Origin: Haematococcus lacustris
Taxonomy: Eukaryota; Chlorophyta; Chlorophyceae; Chlamydomonadales; Haematococcaceae
Direction of reading: 5' to 3'
Length of the DNA stretch: 64,000 nt
Assembly (NCBI GenBank): GCA_030144725.1
Contig: JASKMD010000012.1
Location: 1,041,366 to 1,105,365 of the forward strand
In this document: piece by piece, positions 10,935-22,831 of the stretch
Layout: every line of letters starts with the position of its first letter
How positions within the stretch are numbered: position 1 is the first letter of the stretch
Translations under genes and position numbers: made by a program
The notes under the pieces: generated by a model
What the model saw: the letters and a program-made list of their open reading frames with translations, nothing else
The model's database searches: none
What the model was told of the DNA's origin: nothing

Positions 10935-12624
10935 CAGGGCTGTGACAAGACGTCGTCTGCAGACGAAAAGACGACGTCTGTCGTCTACGACGTCTTTTCG
11001 TCTCAACCACCCGTCTTTCGTCTGCCAATCTGTAGACATGTCTGTCAATCCGTGTGACAAGTGGCCGTCCCTGTGACTGCTTGCGGCCCGTGTCTGAGCG
11101 TTGCGATGGATCCGCCAGGCTCATCAAATGCGCGTAGGCGGATGCTATCGGCGATGAAGCAGCCTTCCATGCCCACTGCTGCACACGCAGACGCCCATCG
11201 TCCGCAATGAACTCTGTATCGAGTACTGCTGCAGCCGAAATAGCAAAGACTGATAGTTGCGTGGCCAGCAAGCTGGCAGCAAGCTCGACCCAAGAGCTCC
11301 TGACGCCAGCCCATGCTTTGTTCACGTGTGGGTTGTGCACGAAGCTATCCCCTTCAGCGTGGTGGAGTCGCCAACGTTCCAAGCCATCGTGTCGTCCTTG
11401 AACCCATCGTTTGTGCTGCCATTTCGCTACTCGGTGGGTGTTGTCTTCTTGTGCACTAATACTTGTACGGTGTCTACTTGGTGGCTGCAGGCTGACATCC
11501 AGTCTGACATCCAGTCTGACACAGTTGACATCTTGTCTGACACAGCAAACATGGCAGATGTGTTCTTCGGCGCAACAGCTGTTGAAATGCACTATGAACA
11601 GCAAGCTGCGTTGGTGGCTCAAGGGCAGCTACCTTCACTGCACGCGTGTTTGGTGGCTGCCAAGCAGCAAACCACCCCCTCCCAGTTTGCAGATCCCTCA
11701 CTCTTCTGCGTGCAGCCACACCTCGCAGGCACCCCAGTGGCTATCGCCTTGTCTTGGCTGGGGCGGCAGCAAGAGCTGCAGCAGCAGGAATACAGCCAAG
11801 CTTGGCTGGCTGGCAGTAGGGCGCTGCTAGCAGAAGCTCTTCCCCTTTTCAAAGCGCGCTTGCGGTATGGTGACAGCCAGGTGCTGTACTTGGCAGCCAT
11901 TGTGGACCCTCGCTTCAAGATGTTGGACTTCCAGTTCAGCCCTGCCCAGTTCAGCCCTGCCGTGCCCAGAGCAGGTCCTGTCCCAGCTGGTCATTGTTGA
12001 TGGCAGCCAAGCAGATCAGCCACTGGCCATAGAGCTCGTGGGCTGCAATACTTCCTTAGCTCTGGCTTGTCTACATTATGCCTCTCTGAGCTCATGCATC
12101 AGATGTGAAATGGAGGATCGCGTTCGTATCAACGTGTAAGCATCTGCAAGTTTACAAAGATGTAAATAGGAAGAACAGAAGAAGCTTAGCAAATGCAAAA
12201 TGTTGGACGCATGCAGCCGGAAAATGTAGCAGACCAGTGATTCGTTTTTTGCGTAATACGTAACGATCGGAACCAAAAGCTTGTTTTCTAGGCCTGGCTT
12301 TCGTTACCAAACGGACCCTTGCGTCGGCTGGCCTCGGCTGCTTCGTAACCGATAATTGTTTTTTTGTGTAAAATATATATAAAAAATGCCTTTTTGGCAT
12401 AAGAAAATGCTGCGATACTTGTTTTTCGTTACCAGTCGGGACCAACTGCGTAACCAGCCATGTGGTGGTCCAGGACCCTTCGTGACCAGCATTAGCTTGG
12501 CTGTTTTCAAAAACGAATCACTGTAGCAGACGGTTCGGTTGTCGTCTATAGACGAGTAGACAATCCGTCTTTCGTCTGTTCGTCTACAGTCTAGTCTTTT
12601 CGTCTGGTCGTCTTCACAGCCCTG
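10935..12624 (+). mobile_element. inner hAT transposon nested in the outer element
   Basis: Terminal inverted repeats CAGGGCTGTGA at 10,935 and the complement ending at 12,624 are flanked by perfect 8-bp duplications CGTGTATC (10,927-10,934 and 12,625-12,632). The subterminal regions (10,950-11,045 and 12,540-12,615) are dense in AGACGAAAAGAC / GTCGTCT motifs, possible transposase-binding repeats. Length is 1,690 bp, too short for an intact hAT transposase. It inserted after the outer element, since its target duplication is outer-element sequence. Confidence 0.92.
11257..12000 (+). pseudogene. decayed hAT transposase
   Basis: The frame includes HEAIPFSVVESPTFQAIV followed by SLNPSFVLPFR, matching the hAT segment just after the zinc-finger region, and near the end AAIVDPRFKMLDF, the conserved hAT LDPRFK motif. 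Only about 170 residues separate them, much less than in active hAT transposases, and no C-terminal hATC dimerisation domain is seen before the inverted repeat. The copy appears internally deleted and non-functional. An intron may lie near 11,430-11,490. Confidence 0.75.
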
Positions 12625-12677
12625 CGTGTATCGATACATGTATTACCCTGGGTAATTTACCCATCACTGCTGATAAC

Positions 12678-14069
12678 TATCTGACTGATCTTTAACAGTT
12701 TTTCAGCGAATCTTGCGCAGGGCGGTGCAGCTCTCCAGCGCGAGGCTAGCGGGTTGCTCGGGCTGATGTGCACCTGTGCCGGGGCGGGCGGGGGTCATGC
12801 ATGTCCTTATTCATCTGCTTGCTGGCTGATGTTTGCTTGCAGTTGTCGATAGCTGGGGCATGACAACAGTAGCATGGCTTGGTGACTGCAAGCAAGGCGG
12901 CAGCGGCATAGAGCAGCAAGCAACAAGGAGCCAGCAAGGACCGTACCCTCCCCGTACCCCGTACCCTCCCCCATCCCACCACCACCACTTCCGAGTCTGC
13001 CACCCACCTACCCTCCTCCCCTCTCCTCTCCCCCACCACGTACCTAGCAGCCTATGGAGGAGCAGCCAGAGCTAGTAGCATAGAGCAGACAGCATGGAGC
13101 GGGCAGCATGGAGCGGGTGGTGCTGCCAGTGGTGATGGTGCTGCTGCTAGTGCTGCTGCTGTTGTTGTTGTTGCTGCAGCTGCTTGAGCTGCTGAGCAGC
13201 CTAGTAGTAGCAACCAACCCAGTTTGGGGACATGGGGCAGGGGGAGCAAGTCACCTACTTCCCCCCCTCCCCTTACCCTCACCCCACGGCACACGCTGCA
13301 GCCCCTTCCCAACCCCACCCAGCAGCCCTTGGCGTACCAGCTTGGAGCAACAGGGATAGGGGCACCTAGCAGCAAGCTCTGCTGCTTATGGAGCATGGCC
13401 AGCTGCTTGTCTGGCTGCAGCACATGATTGTCGTGTGCAAGGAGGCATGCGATGAGCCTGAGCCGCATGGTGAGGCTGAGTCAGGGCAGCTGCAGCAGTC
13501 ATTGCAATTAGGGCGGTTGTTCAATATCAAACAACACATGCAGAGGCTACACATACAAGGCTGAGGGCATGCACATGAGCTAGGAGGGCAGGGGCACAAC
13601 TTACCACTTGTAACACCCTTGTAATCCCTTGTAACATGGTGGTCATGTAATGCTATCCGACCAACCGCGTATGTGATTCCTAACCGTTGAGAGCTGACCT
13701 AACTAGACTTCCAGAGCCACCTGGTCCCAACCTATGCATACCATGCATGTCACCAGCCGCGGTTGGAATAGTAGCTCTTTGTTGAAGCCCAGGCCAAATA
13801 GCCTAGCCAAATAGGAAGGGCCGCGCCTAAGCCTAGACTTTCCAGCCTAAACACTGCTAGCACCACCCCGCTTCCTAGCCAACACAACAGCTGTGGTACA
13901 CTCTGATGTAAGCCAACACAGTTGGTGTGGCCGACACTCTGATGTCAGCCAACACAACTACCGTAGTGACTGTGGCACACTGTGACACCACCCCGCCATA
14001 GCTCATTGCGCATCTACATACCTCGGCTATCACGTTTGCAGCATGAGCGCATCACCGCGTGGTGGTGGT
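12678..14069. other. unassigned sequence right of the hAT nest
   Basis: Contains a TGC-triplet tract (about 13,130-13,200), a run of TTGTAA-type repeats near 13,600-13,640, and short tandem copies of a segment with CACTCTGATGT and GCCAACACA (about 13,870-13,960). No gene is supported. Confidence 0.4.
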
Positions 14070-14310
14070 GTCCATACAAGGGGCATGTGGCGCACCACAC
14101 CCTAGCATGTGGCTGGATCTGGTGAGCCTCCACTATAGGTACCATCCGTAGTTCAACTGGCTGTGACACATTGGGTGTGGATCACTGCCAGGCTTGCACT
14201 TGCTTTGCATGACCGTGATGCATACATGCAAAGGGGGTTTGTAGCAGGTGGCTACCACATTTGCGGCCTTAGCGCATCACCGCGTGGTGGTGTTGTCCAT
14301 ACAAGGGGCG
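14070..14310. repeat. 225-bp satellite, first locus
   Basis: The phrase gtccatacaaggggc recurs at 14,070 and 14,295, a 225-bp spacing, with a conserved internal segment (gtggctggatctggtgagcc). The same 225-bp period occurs at about 19,411-19,861. Confidence 0.85.
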
Positions 14311-14409
14311 TAGGTATCATTTGAGAAGAGGATACACGGCTAATGACCACCACCGTTGTCTTCATTACATCTTGACCATTCACAGCTTACAAATCACGTT
14401 GACGCTGAT

Positions 14410-14735
14410 GCTGTCCATGCACTGCTCATGCACTACAGCCTGCTGCTCTTGCTGCTGCTCATGCACCACAACACACCTACATCCTGCTGCTGCTGCTGCT
14501 GATGCACTGCAGCCACATGCACTCCAGCCTGCTGCTGCTGCTGCTCATGCACTGAAGCACACCTGCAGCCTGCTGCTACCTGCACTGCCACACACCTACA
14601 GCCTGCTGCTGCCACACACCTACAGCCTGCTACTGCTGCCCATCCACTGCTGCTGCTGTCCTTGCACTGCTGCTCATACACTACAGCCTGCTGCTGCTGC
14701 TGCTGCTCATGCACCGTACTACATTCACTGCAGCC
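14410..14735. repeat. CTGCTGC / CATGCACTG-rich short-repeat tract
   Basis: Irregular tandem phrases such as ctgctcatgcactacagcc and cacacctacagcctgctg. A homologous tract is at 20,100-20,475 in the same orientation and another at about 17,900-18,190 in reverse orientation. Open frames here are low complexity. Confidence 0.8.
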
Positions 14736-14736
14736 T

Positions 14737-15320
14737 GCAGGGCAGGGCAGGTCAGGGCAGGGCTGGGAGGGGGTGGGGCAGGGCTGGGTAGGGCAGGGAG
14801 GGGCAACGCAAGGCTGGGAGGGGGTTGGGCAGGGCTGGGAGGGGGTTGGGCAGGGCTGGGCAGGGAGGGGAGGGGCAATGCAAGGCTGGAAGGGGGTGGA
14901 GAAGGGCTGGGAGGGGGTGGGACAGGGCTGGGCAGGGAGGGGAGGGGCAACGTAAGGCTGGGAGGGGGTGGGGCAGGGCTGAGATGGGGTGGGGCAGGGC
15001 TGGGAGGGGGTGGGGCAGGGTTATGCAGGGAGGGAAGGGGCAACGTAAGGCTGGGAGGTGGTGGGGCAGAGCTGGGAGGTGGTGGGGCAGGGCTGGGAGG
15101 TGGTGGGGCAGGGCTGGGTAGGGAGGGGAGGGGAGGGGCAACGCAAGGCTGGGAGGGGGTCGGGCAGGGCTGGGCTGAGGCGGCGAGGGGCAACGTAAGG
15201 ATGGGCTGCGGTGGGGCAGGGCTGGGCTGGGGTGGGGCAGGGCTAAAAGGGGGTGGGGCAGGGCCGGGCAGGGAGGGGCAATGCAAGGCTGGGAGGGGTG
15301 GGGCAGGGCTGGGTATCGAA
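14737..15320. repeat. G-rich minisatellite, copy 1 (unit about 21 bp)
   Basis: Variants of gggctgggagggggtggggca are repeated for about 580 bp, with interspersed ggggcaacgcaaggctgg segments. Homologous arrays occur at 17,250-17,880 (opposite strand) and 20,480-21,140. Confidence 0.92.
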
Positions 15321-16337
15321 CCATGAACATTAGCACATGTCGGAGGGCAGCGTTTCCTGCCATGGAGACACCTCCACCAAACAAGGAGAAGTAGTGCCGC
15401 ATGAGACCGATGTCATACCAAGTATGAATCTGGATTTGACTGCTAGGCCAACAAAAGAAGCACACTCCTTGCAGCCAGTGCACTGCCAAACAGTTAGCAA
15501 AAAGCAATGATGAAGATCGATGTACTCCACCTCCTCATGTCTCTCCACTTGCTGCAATGGTGACAGTCCAGCTGAGCTTGCTGCATGCTGTGCTGCATGC
15601 TGCTCCCAAGCTAAGTCAAGTTGCTCCTGCATGGCAGCCTGTAGGGCTGCTCTCTTGCTTGTGAGAAGCTGCTCATGTGCAGGAGCTGAGGCGGCATAGT
15701 CAAACCGACGCTGTGTCTCATTCTGACGGGCTGCAGTGTCAGAACGCTCCTTGCTGATAGCCCACTTGACCCAGCCCTTTGTTGGGGCTGGGGCTGGTCG
15801 TCGAATGCAAGCATATCAGGCATGTATAGCTCAGCTGCCCCAGGTGCCCACTGTGCCCATCCCGCCACCCGTTGCCCAACACGACCAGCATGCTTCTTGG
15901 CAGGTCGGGGCTGCTCTTGTGCTGACGGTGGATGCTTTCAAATGCTGTCTGCCCTTCATCCTTCTGCGGAGAGCAGGCATAACCCAAATGAGCCGGGGAC
16001 GGCGGGCTGAAATCCATCAGCGGTTACGGGCTGCTCGCTGCTCGTTCCTGCTGAGGTTTCTGCTGTGGTAATTGGGCTTGTCGCATCTAGCGTGGTGGCT
16101 GCTGTGGCTGCTGTGGCTGCTGTGGCTGCTGTGGCTGGGCTTGTTGCATCTAGCGTGGTGGCAATTGATGCTGCCAGCGCTGCGGCCCACGCTGCACAAC
16201 CTAGCAATAGCAGTGTAATCAGTCGCAATAGCACGCGTGCGGTGCGAGCGCACAGGTGCGCACAGGTGCCCAGGAAGGTGGCGCAGTACAGCGGGCGGGA
16301 TGCGGTTGGGCGGTTGGAAGGTCCCCTTATGAGGGGG
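15321..16337. other. unassigned region with an open minus-strand stretch
   Basis: A minus-strand frame at about 15,490-15,790 reads open through an Ala/Gln-rich, probably helical segment (for example SKRAALQAAMQEQLDLAWEQ). No start, splice partners or family could be established. A gctgtgggctg-type triplet repeat lies at about 16,090-16,140. It may be a fragment of a repeat-borne gene. Confidence 0.35.
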
Positions 16338-17905
16338 CAATCAACCCTCCCGGTTACTCCTTGCCGATGTTCGGCAATAAAATAGGTACCAAAAACGGCA
16401 AACCCCCCGCGAGCACCCCGTCTGTAGTGTTTGTCCACGCTGGAGGCCTGTAGGTACGGCATCGCAGGCAAGAGCGGCGTTGAGCTCAATGGTGAGCCAG
16501 CCACATTTATTGGTACACATTTAGGCTGGCCCCACCGATGCTCAGCTCACTAATGTAGGCCATCCTAATGTCCGTGCTCGCTGCTAATGTTGACCGCGGT
16601 TACAACCTGCGCGTTGCAGGCGGATGTCCTGCATCGCGGCCTCTGTGCTGAGAGGGCACACAAAGGGCTCAGCAACTCCTCTCAGTCCCGACGCCAACAC
16701 ATCAGCACCTAGACACCGTAGGCAAAAGCGCCCAGGTCAACAGCCTCCTCCTCGACAACCTCCTGCACCTGCTGCCCAGGCACCAGGCACCAAGAGGAGC
16801 ATGGAGAAGCATTAGAAGACCAGCAGCAAGAAGAGGAGCAGCAGCAGGAAGAGCAGCAGCAATGGAGCAGAGCTGGAGGAAAGCAAAGCAGAGACTGGAG
16901 TGAAAGGAAGAGGGTGGAGGATCAGCACTGGACCGCGTTGAACAAGTGCATGCGGCGCTCGTACATCAGCAATGCACCACAGATGGAGGAGTGCTACTCC
17001 CACAAGCGCATGCTGGTGCAAAGCGCCTCCAGTCTTCAGTGGATGCTGCTTGGTCCAGCCACGCATGCTGTGGTGTGGCAGGTTCTTGTCAGCAGGAGAG
17101 CCTGCAGCCAAGAGATTCACTGCCTGCTGAGTATGTGAACATGAACTACCGCGTTCCTGTCTAAACCCCTTGCTGGTGGTGCACATACTGTGAGCAACAA
17201 GTCATGCCTGACTCCATCCTTGCTGGTTGCTACCCCATCTCACCAGCCGAGCCCCACCCCGCTCCCAGCCTTGCCCCTGCCCCCCTCCCAGCCTTGCCCC
17301 ACCCCTTCCCAGCCCAGCCCCACCCCCTCCCAGCCCTGCCCCCCTCCCAGCCCTGACCCACCCCCTCCCAGCCCTGCCCCACCCCCTCCCAGCCCTGCCC
17401 CCTCCCAGCCCTGCCCCACCCCCTCCCAGCCCTGCCCCACCCCCTCCCAGCCTTGCCCCCTCCCAGCCCTGCCCCACCCCCTCCCAGCCCTGCCCCCTCC
17501 CAGCCCTGCCCCCTCCCAGCCCTGCCCCACCCCCTCCCAGCCCTGCCCCACCCCCTCCCAGCCCTGCCCCACCCCCTTCCAGCCCTGCCCCACCCCTTCC
17601 CAGCCCTGTCCCTCCCCCTCCCAGCCCTGCCCCACCCCTTCCCAGCCCTGCCCCACCCCTCCCAGCCTTGCGCTGCCCCTCCACTCCCTGCCCAACCCCA
17701 TCCCAACCCCACCCCCTCCCAGCCCTGCCCCACCCCCTCCCAGCCATGCGTTGCCCCTCCCCTCCCCTCCCTGCCCAACCCTGCCCCACCCCCTCCCAGC
17801 CCTGCCTCACCCCCTCCCGGCCCTGCCCAACCCCCTCCCAGCCCTGCCCCATCCCAGCCTTGCGTTGCCCTGCCCTGCCCTGCCCTGTCCTGCCTGTAGG
17901 TGTGT
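16338..17905 (+). repeat. left arm of a large inverted repeat
   Basis: Sequence from the tcaaccctcccggttact motif (about 16,338) through the GAAGCATTAG and cctgctgagtatgtgaac segments, then a C-rich minisatellite (17,250-17,880), is repeated in reverse complement at about 20,480-22,062. The arms are about 1.6 kb, separated by about 2.6 kb. Short frames inside (16,624-16,815 and 16,914-17,138) are duplicated with the arm and have no recognised family. Confidence 0.9.
17250..17880. repeat. G-rich minisatellite, copy 2 (C-rich on + strand)
   Basis: Reverse-complement array of the same 21-bp family (cccctcccagccctgcccca). It forms the inner part of the left inverted-repeat arm. Confidence 0.92.
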
Positions 17906-18190
17906 GGCAGTGCCGGCTGTGCAGGTAGCAGCAGGCTGCAGGTGTGCTGCAGTGCATGAGCAGCAGATGCAGGCTGCAGTGCATGTATTACAGTGCATGA
18001 GCAGCTGCAGCATCAGGCTGTAGTGCATGAGCAGCTGTGCAAGGACAGCAGCAGCAGTGTATGAGCAGCAGCAGTAGGCTGTCGGTATGTGGCGGTGCAG
18101 GCTGCAGGTAGCTGCAAGCTGCAGGTGTGCTTTAGTGCATGGACAGCGACAGCAGCAACAGGCTATAATGCATGACCAGCAGTGCAAGGA

Positions 18191-19269
18191 CAGCAACATG
18201 CGCGGTGTGTGTCTGGTTGCATGCACAAAGCTGGAGTGGCAAGCCAACACTGCTGCGACATGGGCTCCATGCCAAGGCATGTATCTGGCATGCAATTTGC
18301 GGTTGTTCATATGGACACCACGTTGGTTGTGTAAGACGGTGTCTCCCGGTGATGGGCTATTGCAACTCGAACATCAAGGTCTACAATAGGTAGTAGATAA
18401 TTGGCGGTCCGAGAGCATTATGCGAAAATAATGGCCGAGGCCGAGGTGGCGCGGACATACATCCCGAGGCGCAGCCGAGGGATGTATGGTAGCAGAGCCG
18501 AGGACGAGACCATTAGTTCGCATAATGCGCGAGGTCAAGGCGGTTATCTAGTATATTTGAGGTTCCCCAATCCCGTAACCGCCCCCATCCCCCGTTGACC
18601 AACACCGTATATCCCGTTGACCAACGCTTTCACCAACCCTTCTCAACACAGCCGCTCTATAAACGCTTCCCGACACTGATTGCGAGAATCGTACTTTGCC
18701 GCTCGACAATTATCAATTGCCGCTCGACCATTATCAAAAAGTGCACTTTGCCGCTCGACCATTATGCGTTGCCGCTCGACCATTATGCTTTGCCGCTCGA
18801 CCATTATGCGTTGCCGGTCGACACATATCGACTGCCTCAACTAGCCTATAACCTCATCCCTCTCCTAAGCGGCTTACTCCGACCTGAAAAACGACGAAAG
18901 ACGTAGCTTCTAGTCAACATGCCAGCCTGGCACTTATAAGTAGACATGCCAGCCTGGCAATATGTTCGATAAGCTATCGCGTAGCGTCGCATTGGCTACG
19001 TTGAGGTTGCATCAGTAGCGGTAGGAAGTTGTTTTTGAATAACTCGCGACTTGCAAGTTGCGACGTGCAAGCCATACATGCAACTAGCACACTCGCGACT
19101 TGCGCCTCACTTGCGGAACACGCGGATCTGGCTGCTAGCACTTTGCGGCCTTGGTAAACTGACCCGAGTTATGGAAAAATATTGACGCCTATATTTTTCC
19201 CTATACCTACCTAGCGTCCTTGACCGTGCTAGTTGCAGCGTTGATGGTGGATTTGGTGCGTATTTGGTC
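18191..19269. other. inverted-repeat spacer with a 21-bp tandem repeat
   Basis: Contains about six copies of a 21-bp unit with core CCGCTCGACCATTATG at about 18,695-18,820. The rest shows no supported gene. Confidence 0.6.
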
Positions 19270-19900
19270 CAGCTAGCTGTGACACATTTTGGGTGTATCA
19301 CTGCCAGGCCTGCACTTGCTATGCATCACCGTGATGCATACATGTAAGGGGGGTATGTAGCAGGTGACTATCACGTTTGCAGCATTAGCGCATCACCGAG
19401 TGGTGGTGTTGTCCATACAAGGGGCATGTGGCGCACCACACCCTAGCATGTGGCTGGATCTGGTGAGCCTCCACTATAGGTACCATCCGTAGTCCAGCTA
19501 GCTGTGACACATTGGGTGTGGATCACTGCCAGGCTTGCACTTGCTAAGCATGACCATGATGCATACATGCAAAGGGGGTATGTAGCAGGTGACTACCACG
19601 TTTGCAGCATTAGCGCATCACCGCGTGGTGGTGTTGTCCATACAAGGGGCATGTGGCGCACCACACCCTAGCATGTGGCTGGATGTGGTGAGCCTCCACT
19701 ATAGGTACCATCCGTGGTCTAGCTAGCTGTGACACATCGGGTGTGGATCACTGCCAGGCTTGCACTTGCTTAGCATGATCGTGATGCATACATGCAAAAG
19801 GGGTATGTAGCAGGTGACTACCACGTTTGCAGCATTAGCGCATCACCGCGTGGTGGTGTTGTCCATACAAGGGGCGTAGGTATCATGTGTGAAGAGGATA
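19270..19900. repeat. 225-bp satellite, second locus (about 3 copies)
   Basis: The landmark gtccatacaaggggc occurs at 19,411, 19,636 and 19,861, an exact 225-bp period. Units share the gtgtggatcactgccaggc and agcattagcgcatcaccg segments. The last copy runs into the same CTGCTGC-rich tract as at 14.3 kb, showing that both loci derive from one larger duplicated unit. Confidence 0.9.
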
Positions 19901-20099
19901 CACGGCTAATTACCATCACCGTTTTCTTCATTACAGCTTGACCATTCACAACTTACAAATCACGTTGTGTGGCATGGAACTGAACGGAAGCTCAGGACAA
20001 CCTTTGTAAAAGCTTTTGTACCATGCAACATTCTTCTTAGGATGGTCTCTGACTGCACTGATGGTCTCTGACTGATGGGCACTGACTGGGCACTGATGG

Positions 20100-20475
20100 G
20101 CTCTGACTGCCACACACCTACAGCTTGCTGCTGTTGTCCATGCACTGCTCATGCACTACAGCCTGCTGCTCTTGTTGCTGCTCATGCACCGCAACCCACC
20201 TACAACTTGTTGCTGCTGCTCATGCACTGCAGCACATGCACTGCAGCCTGCTGTTGCTGCTCATGCATTGCAGCACACCTACAGCCTGCTGCTACCTGCA
20301 CTGCCACACACCTACAGCCTGCTGCTGCCCATGCACTGCTGCTCATGCACTACAGCCTGCTGCTGTTGCTGCTCATGCACTACAGCACATGCACTGCAGC
20401 CTACTGCTGCTGCTCATGCACTGCAGCACACCTACAGCCTGCTGTTACCTGCAGCCTGCACTGCCACACACCTAC
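20100..20475. repeat. CTGCTGC / CATGCACTG-rich tract, second copy
   Basis: Direct homologue of the 14.41-14.74 kb tract, and reverse-complement homologue of about 17.9-18.19 kb. No coding potential beyond low-complexity frames. Confidence 0.8.
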
Positions 20476-20479
20476 ATGC

Positions 20480-22062
20480 AGGGCAAGGCAGGGTAGGGCA
20501 GGGTAGGGCAGGGCAGGGTAGGGCAGGGTAAGACAGGGCAGGGCAGGGTAGGGCAGGGCAGGGCAGGTCTGGTCATGTCATGTCATGGGCAGCGCAAGGC
20601 TGGGAAGGGGTGGGGCAGGGCTGGGAGGGGGTGGGGCAGGGGCTGGGAGGGGGTGGGGCAGGGCGAGGAGGGGGTGGGGCAGGGCTGGGAGGGGGTGGGG
20701 CAGGGCTGGGAGGGGGTGGGGCAGGGCTGGGAGGGGGTGGGGCAGGGCTGGGAGGGGGCAGGGCTGGGAGGGGGTGGGGCAGGGCTGGGAGGGGGTGGGG
20801 CAGGGCTGGGAAGGGGTGGGGCAGGGCTGGGAGGGGGTGGGGCAGGGCTGGGAAGGGGTGGGGCAGGGCTGGAAGGGGGTGGGGCAGGGCTGGGAAGGGG
20901 TGGGGCAGGGCTGGGAGGGGGTGGGGCAGGGCTGGGAGGGGGCAGGGCTGGGAGGGGGCAGGGCTGGGAGGGGGTGGGGCAGGGCTGGGAGGGGGCAGGG
21001 CTGGGAGGGGGTGGGGCAGGGCTGGGAGGGGTGGGGCAGGGCTGGGAGGGGGTGGGGCAGGGCTGGGAGGGGGTGGGGCTGGGCTGGAAGGGGGTGGGGT
21101 AGGGCTGGCCTGGGGCGGCGAGGGGCAACGCAAGGCTGGGAGCTGGCTTGGCCTCTGTGGTGAGTTGGGGTAGCAACCAGCAAGGATGGAGTCAGGCATG
21201 ACTTGTTGCTCACAGTATGTGCACCACCAGCAAGGGGTTTAGACAGGAACGCGGTAGTTCATGTTCACATACTCAGCAGGCAGTGAATCTCTTGGCTGCA
21301 GGCTCTCCTGCTGACAAGAACCTGCCACACCACAGCATGCTGGCTGGACCAAGCAGCATCCACTGAAGACTGGAGGCGCTTTGCACCAGCATGCGCTTGT
21401 GGGAGTAGCACTCCTCCATCTGTGGTGCATTGCTGATGTACGAGCGCCGCATGCACTTGTTCAACGCGGTCCAGTGCTGATCCTCCACCCTCTTCCTTTC
21501 ACTCCAGTCTCTGCTTTGCTTTCCTCCAGCTCTGCTCCATTGCTGCTGCTCTTCCTGCTGCTGCTCCTCTTCTTGCTGCTGGTCTTCTAATGCTTCTCCA
21601 TGCTCCTCTTGGTGCCTGGTGCCTGGGCAGCAGGTGCAGGAGGTTGTCGAGGAGGAGGCTGTTGACCTGGGCGCTTTTGCCTACGGTGTCTAGGTGCTGA
21701 TGTGTTGGCGTCGGGACTGAGAGGAGTTGCTGAGCCCTTTGTGTGCCCTCTCAGCACAGAGGCCGCGATGCAGGACATCGCCTGCAACGCGCAGGTTGTA
21801 ACCGCGGTCAACATTAGCAGCGAGCACGGACATTAGGATGGCCTACATTAGTGAGCTGAGCATCGGTGGGGCCAGCCTAAATGTGTACCAATAAATGTGG
21901 CTGGCTCACCATTGAGCTCGACGCCGCTCTTGCCTGCGATGCCGTACCTACAGGCCTCCAGCGTGGACAAACACTACAGACGGGGTGCTCGCGGGGGGTT
22001 TGCCGTTTTTGGTACCTGTTTTATTGCCGAAAATCGGCAAGGAGTAACCGGGAGGGTTGATT
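20480..22062 (-). repeat. right arm of the large inverted repeat
   Basis: Reverse complement of about 16,338-17,905. It includes the G-rich minisatellite (20,480-21,140) and then unique arm sequence to gagggttgattgg near 22,062. The match covers the frames at 21,587-21,814 and 21,239-21,488, which mirror those of the left arm. Few differences are visible, so the inversion-duplication is young or homogenised. Confidence 0.9.
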
Positions 22063-22316
22063 GGAGGGGGAGCGACCTCCCCCTCAGCTGTGACACGCCC
22101 TGAGGAATTTTCAAATTTTGACGAACGGAGGCCATAGGCTACGGATAGCAGTTGCGCTTGATGCGTTGCAATCGTCCTCTTGCGCTGTATCCCGCTGATG
22201 GTTGTGCCCCTGTTGCGCCCTCCACATTAAATGTGCTTGAGACGCAAGCTTGCTACTGGACGCTTGTAGTTGTAAGGTCGTACGGGTCAGAAAGCCTATC
22301 GCAGCACCGTGCAACA

Positions 22317-22745
22317 TCACGTGACTGCCCAGTCGACGGTGGCGGGAGGTGCATCTATAGTCCTAGTTACATCTAGTAAGTGGCGCAGCACCATCAAAAG
22401 CGGCATGCCCCATGCCTCGATTGACCGAGATTCGGTGTTCCTGTGACTGGCGCCAGGCACTAGCCAGGACTCCATCCGCGACCGTTGGCACACACATGTG
22501 TCCGTAGCAAGCACATCTATACAATAGGTAAGGTTGCTGCGACATGCAAGTGAGGTGTGAGTGACAGCCTCACAACAAGCCCATGACACGCCCAACCATG
22601 CCACAGCCATGCCAACTAATAATATGGTATACCACTTAGCTACTGGCATGTTTGCACCCATATGAAACTACAGCCCAAGTTTCATGTGGCGCTGACGATG
22701 CGTTCAACACTAACATGGGTATGCAACCCCCCAACCTCATGTCCT
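22317..22745 (-). repeat. dispersed repeat R, copy 1
   Basis: This segment matches about 59,925-60,356 in opposite orientation at roughly 85-90% identity. It carries a minus-strand frame (22,661-22,317) starting MGANMPVAKW, with a hydrophobic N-terminus and several Cys. The second copy encodes a related but shorter frame. Whether it is translated is unknown. Confidence 0.8.
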
Positions 22746-22797
22746 CTCACTACCACCATGTGCCATCCTATTTGGCTGCAGGAAGGCATGCCAAGGT
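22736..22797 (+). repeat. 60-bp inverted repeat, left arm
   Basis: ctcatgtcctctcactacc through ggcatgccaaggt is repeated in reverse complement at 23,633-23,694. The two arms flank the 242-codon minus-strand ORF. Confidence 0.85.
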
Positions 22798-22831
22798 GTC
22801 TCTGTTAAGGTGTGTGATGGCAAGCATGGGT

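Larger units (their letters stand above)
9769..12669. mobile_element. outer hAT-type transposon (non-autonomous), interrupted by a second hAT
   Basis: The terminal inverted repeats read CAGTGATGGGTAA at 9,769 and its complement ending at 12,669. A perfect 8-bp direct repeat, CTGATAAC, flanks both ends (9,761-9,768 and 12,670-12,677). An 8-bp target duplication with CAGTG-type ends is diagnostic of the hAT superfamily. Without the nested insertion the element is about 1.2 kb and no transposase was recognised in it, so it is probably non-autonomous. Subterminal sequence contains cgtgtatcgatac-type inverted motifs. Confidence 0.92.
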
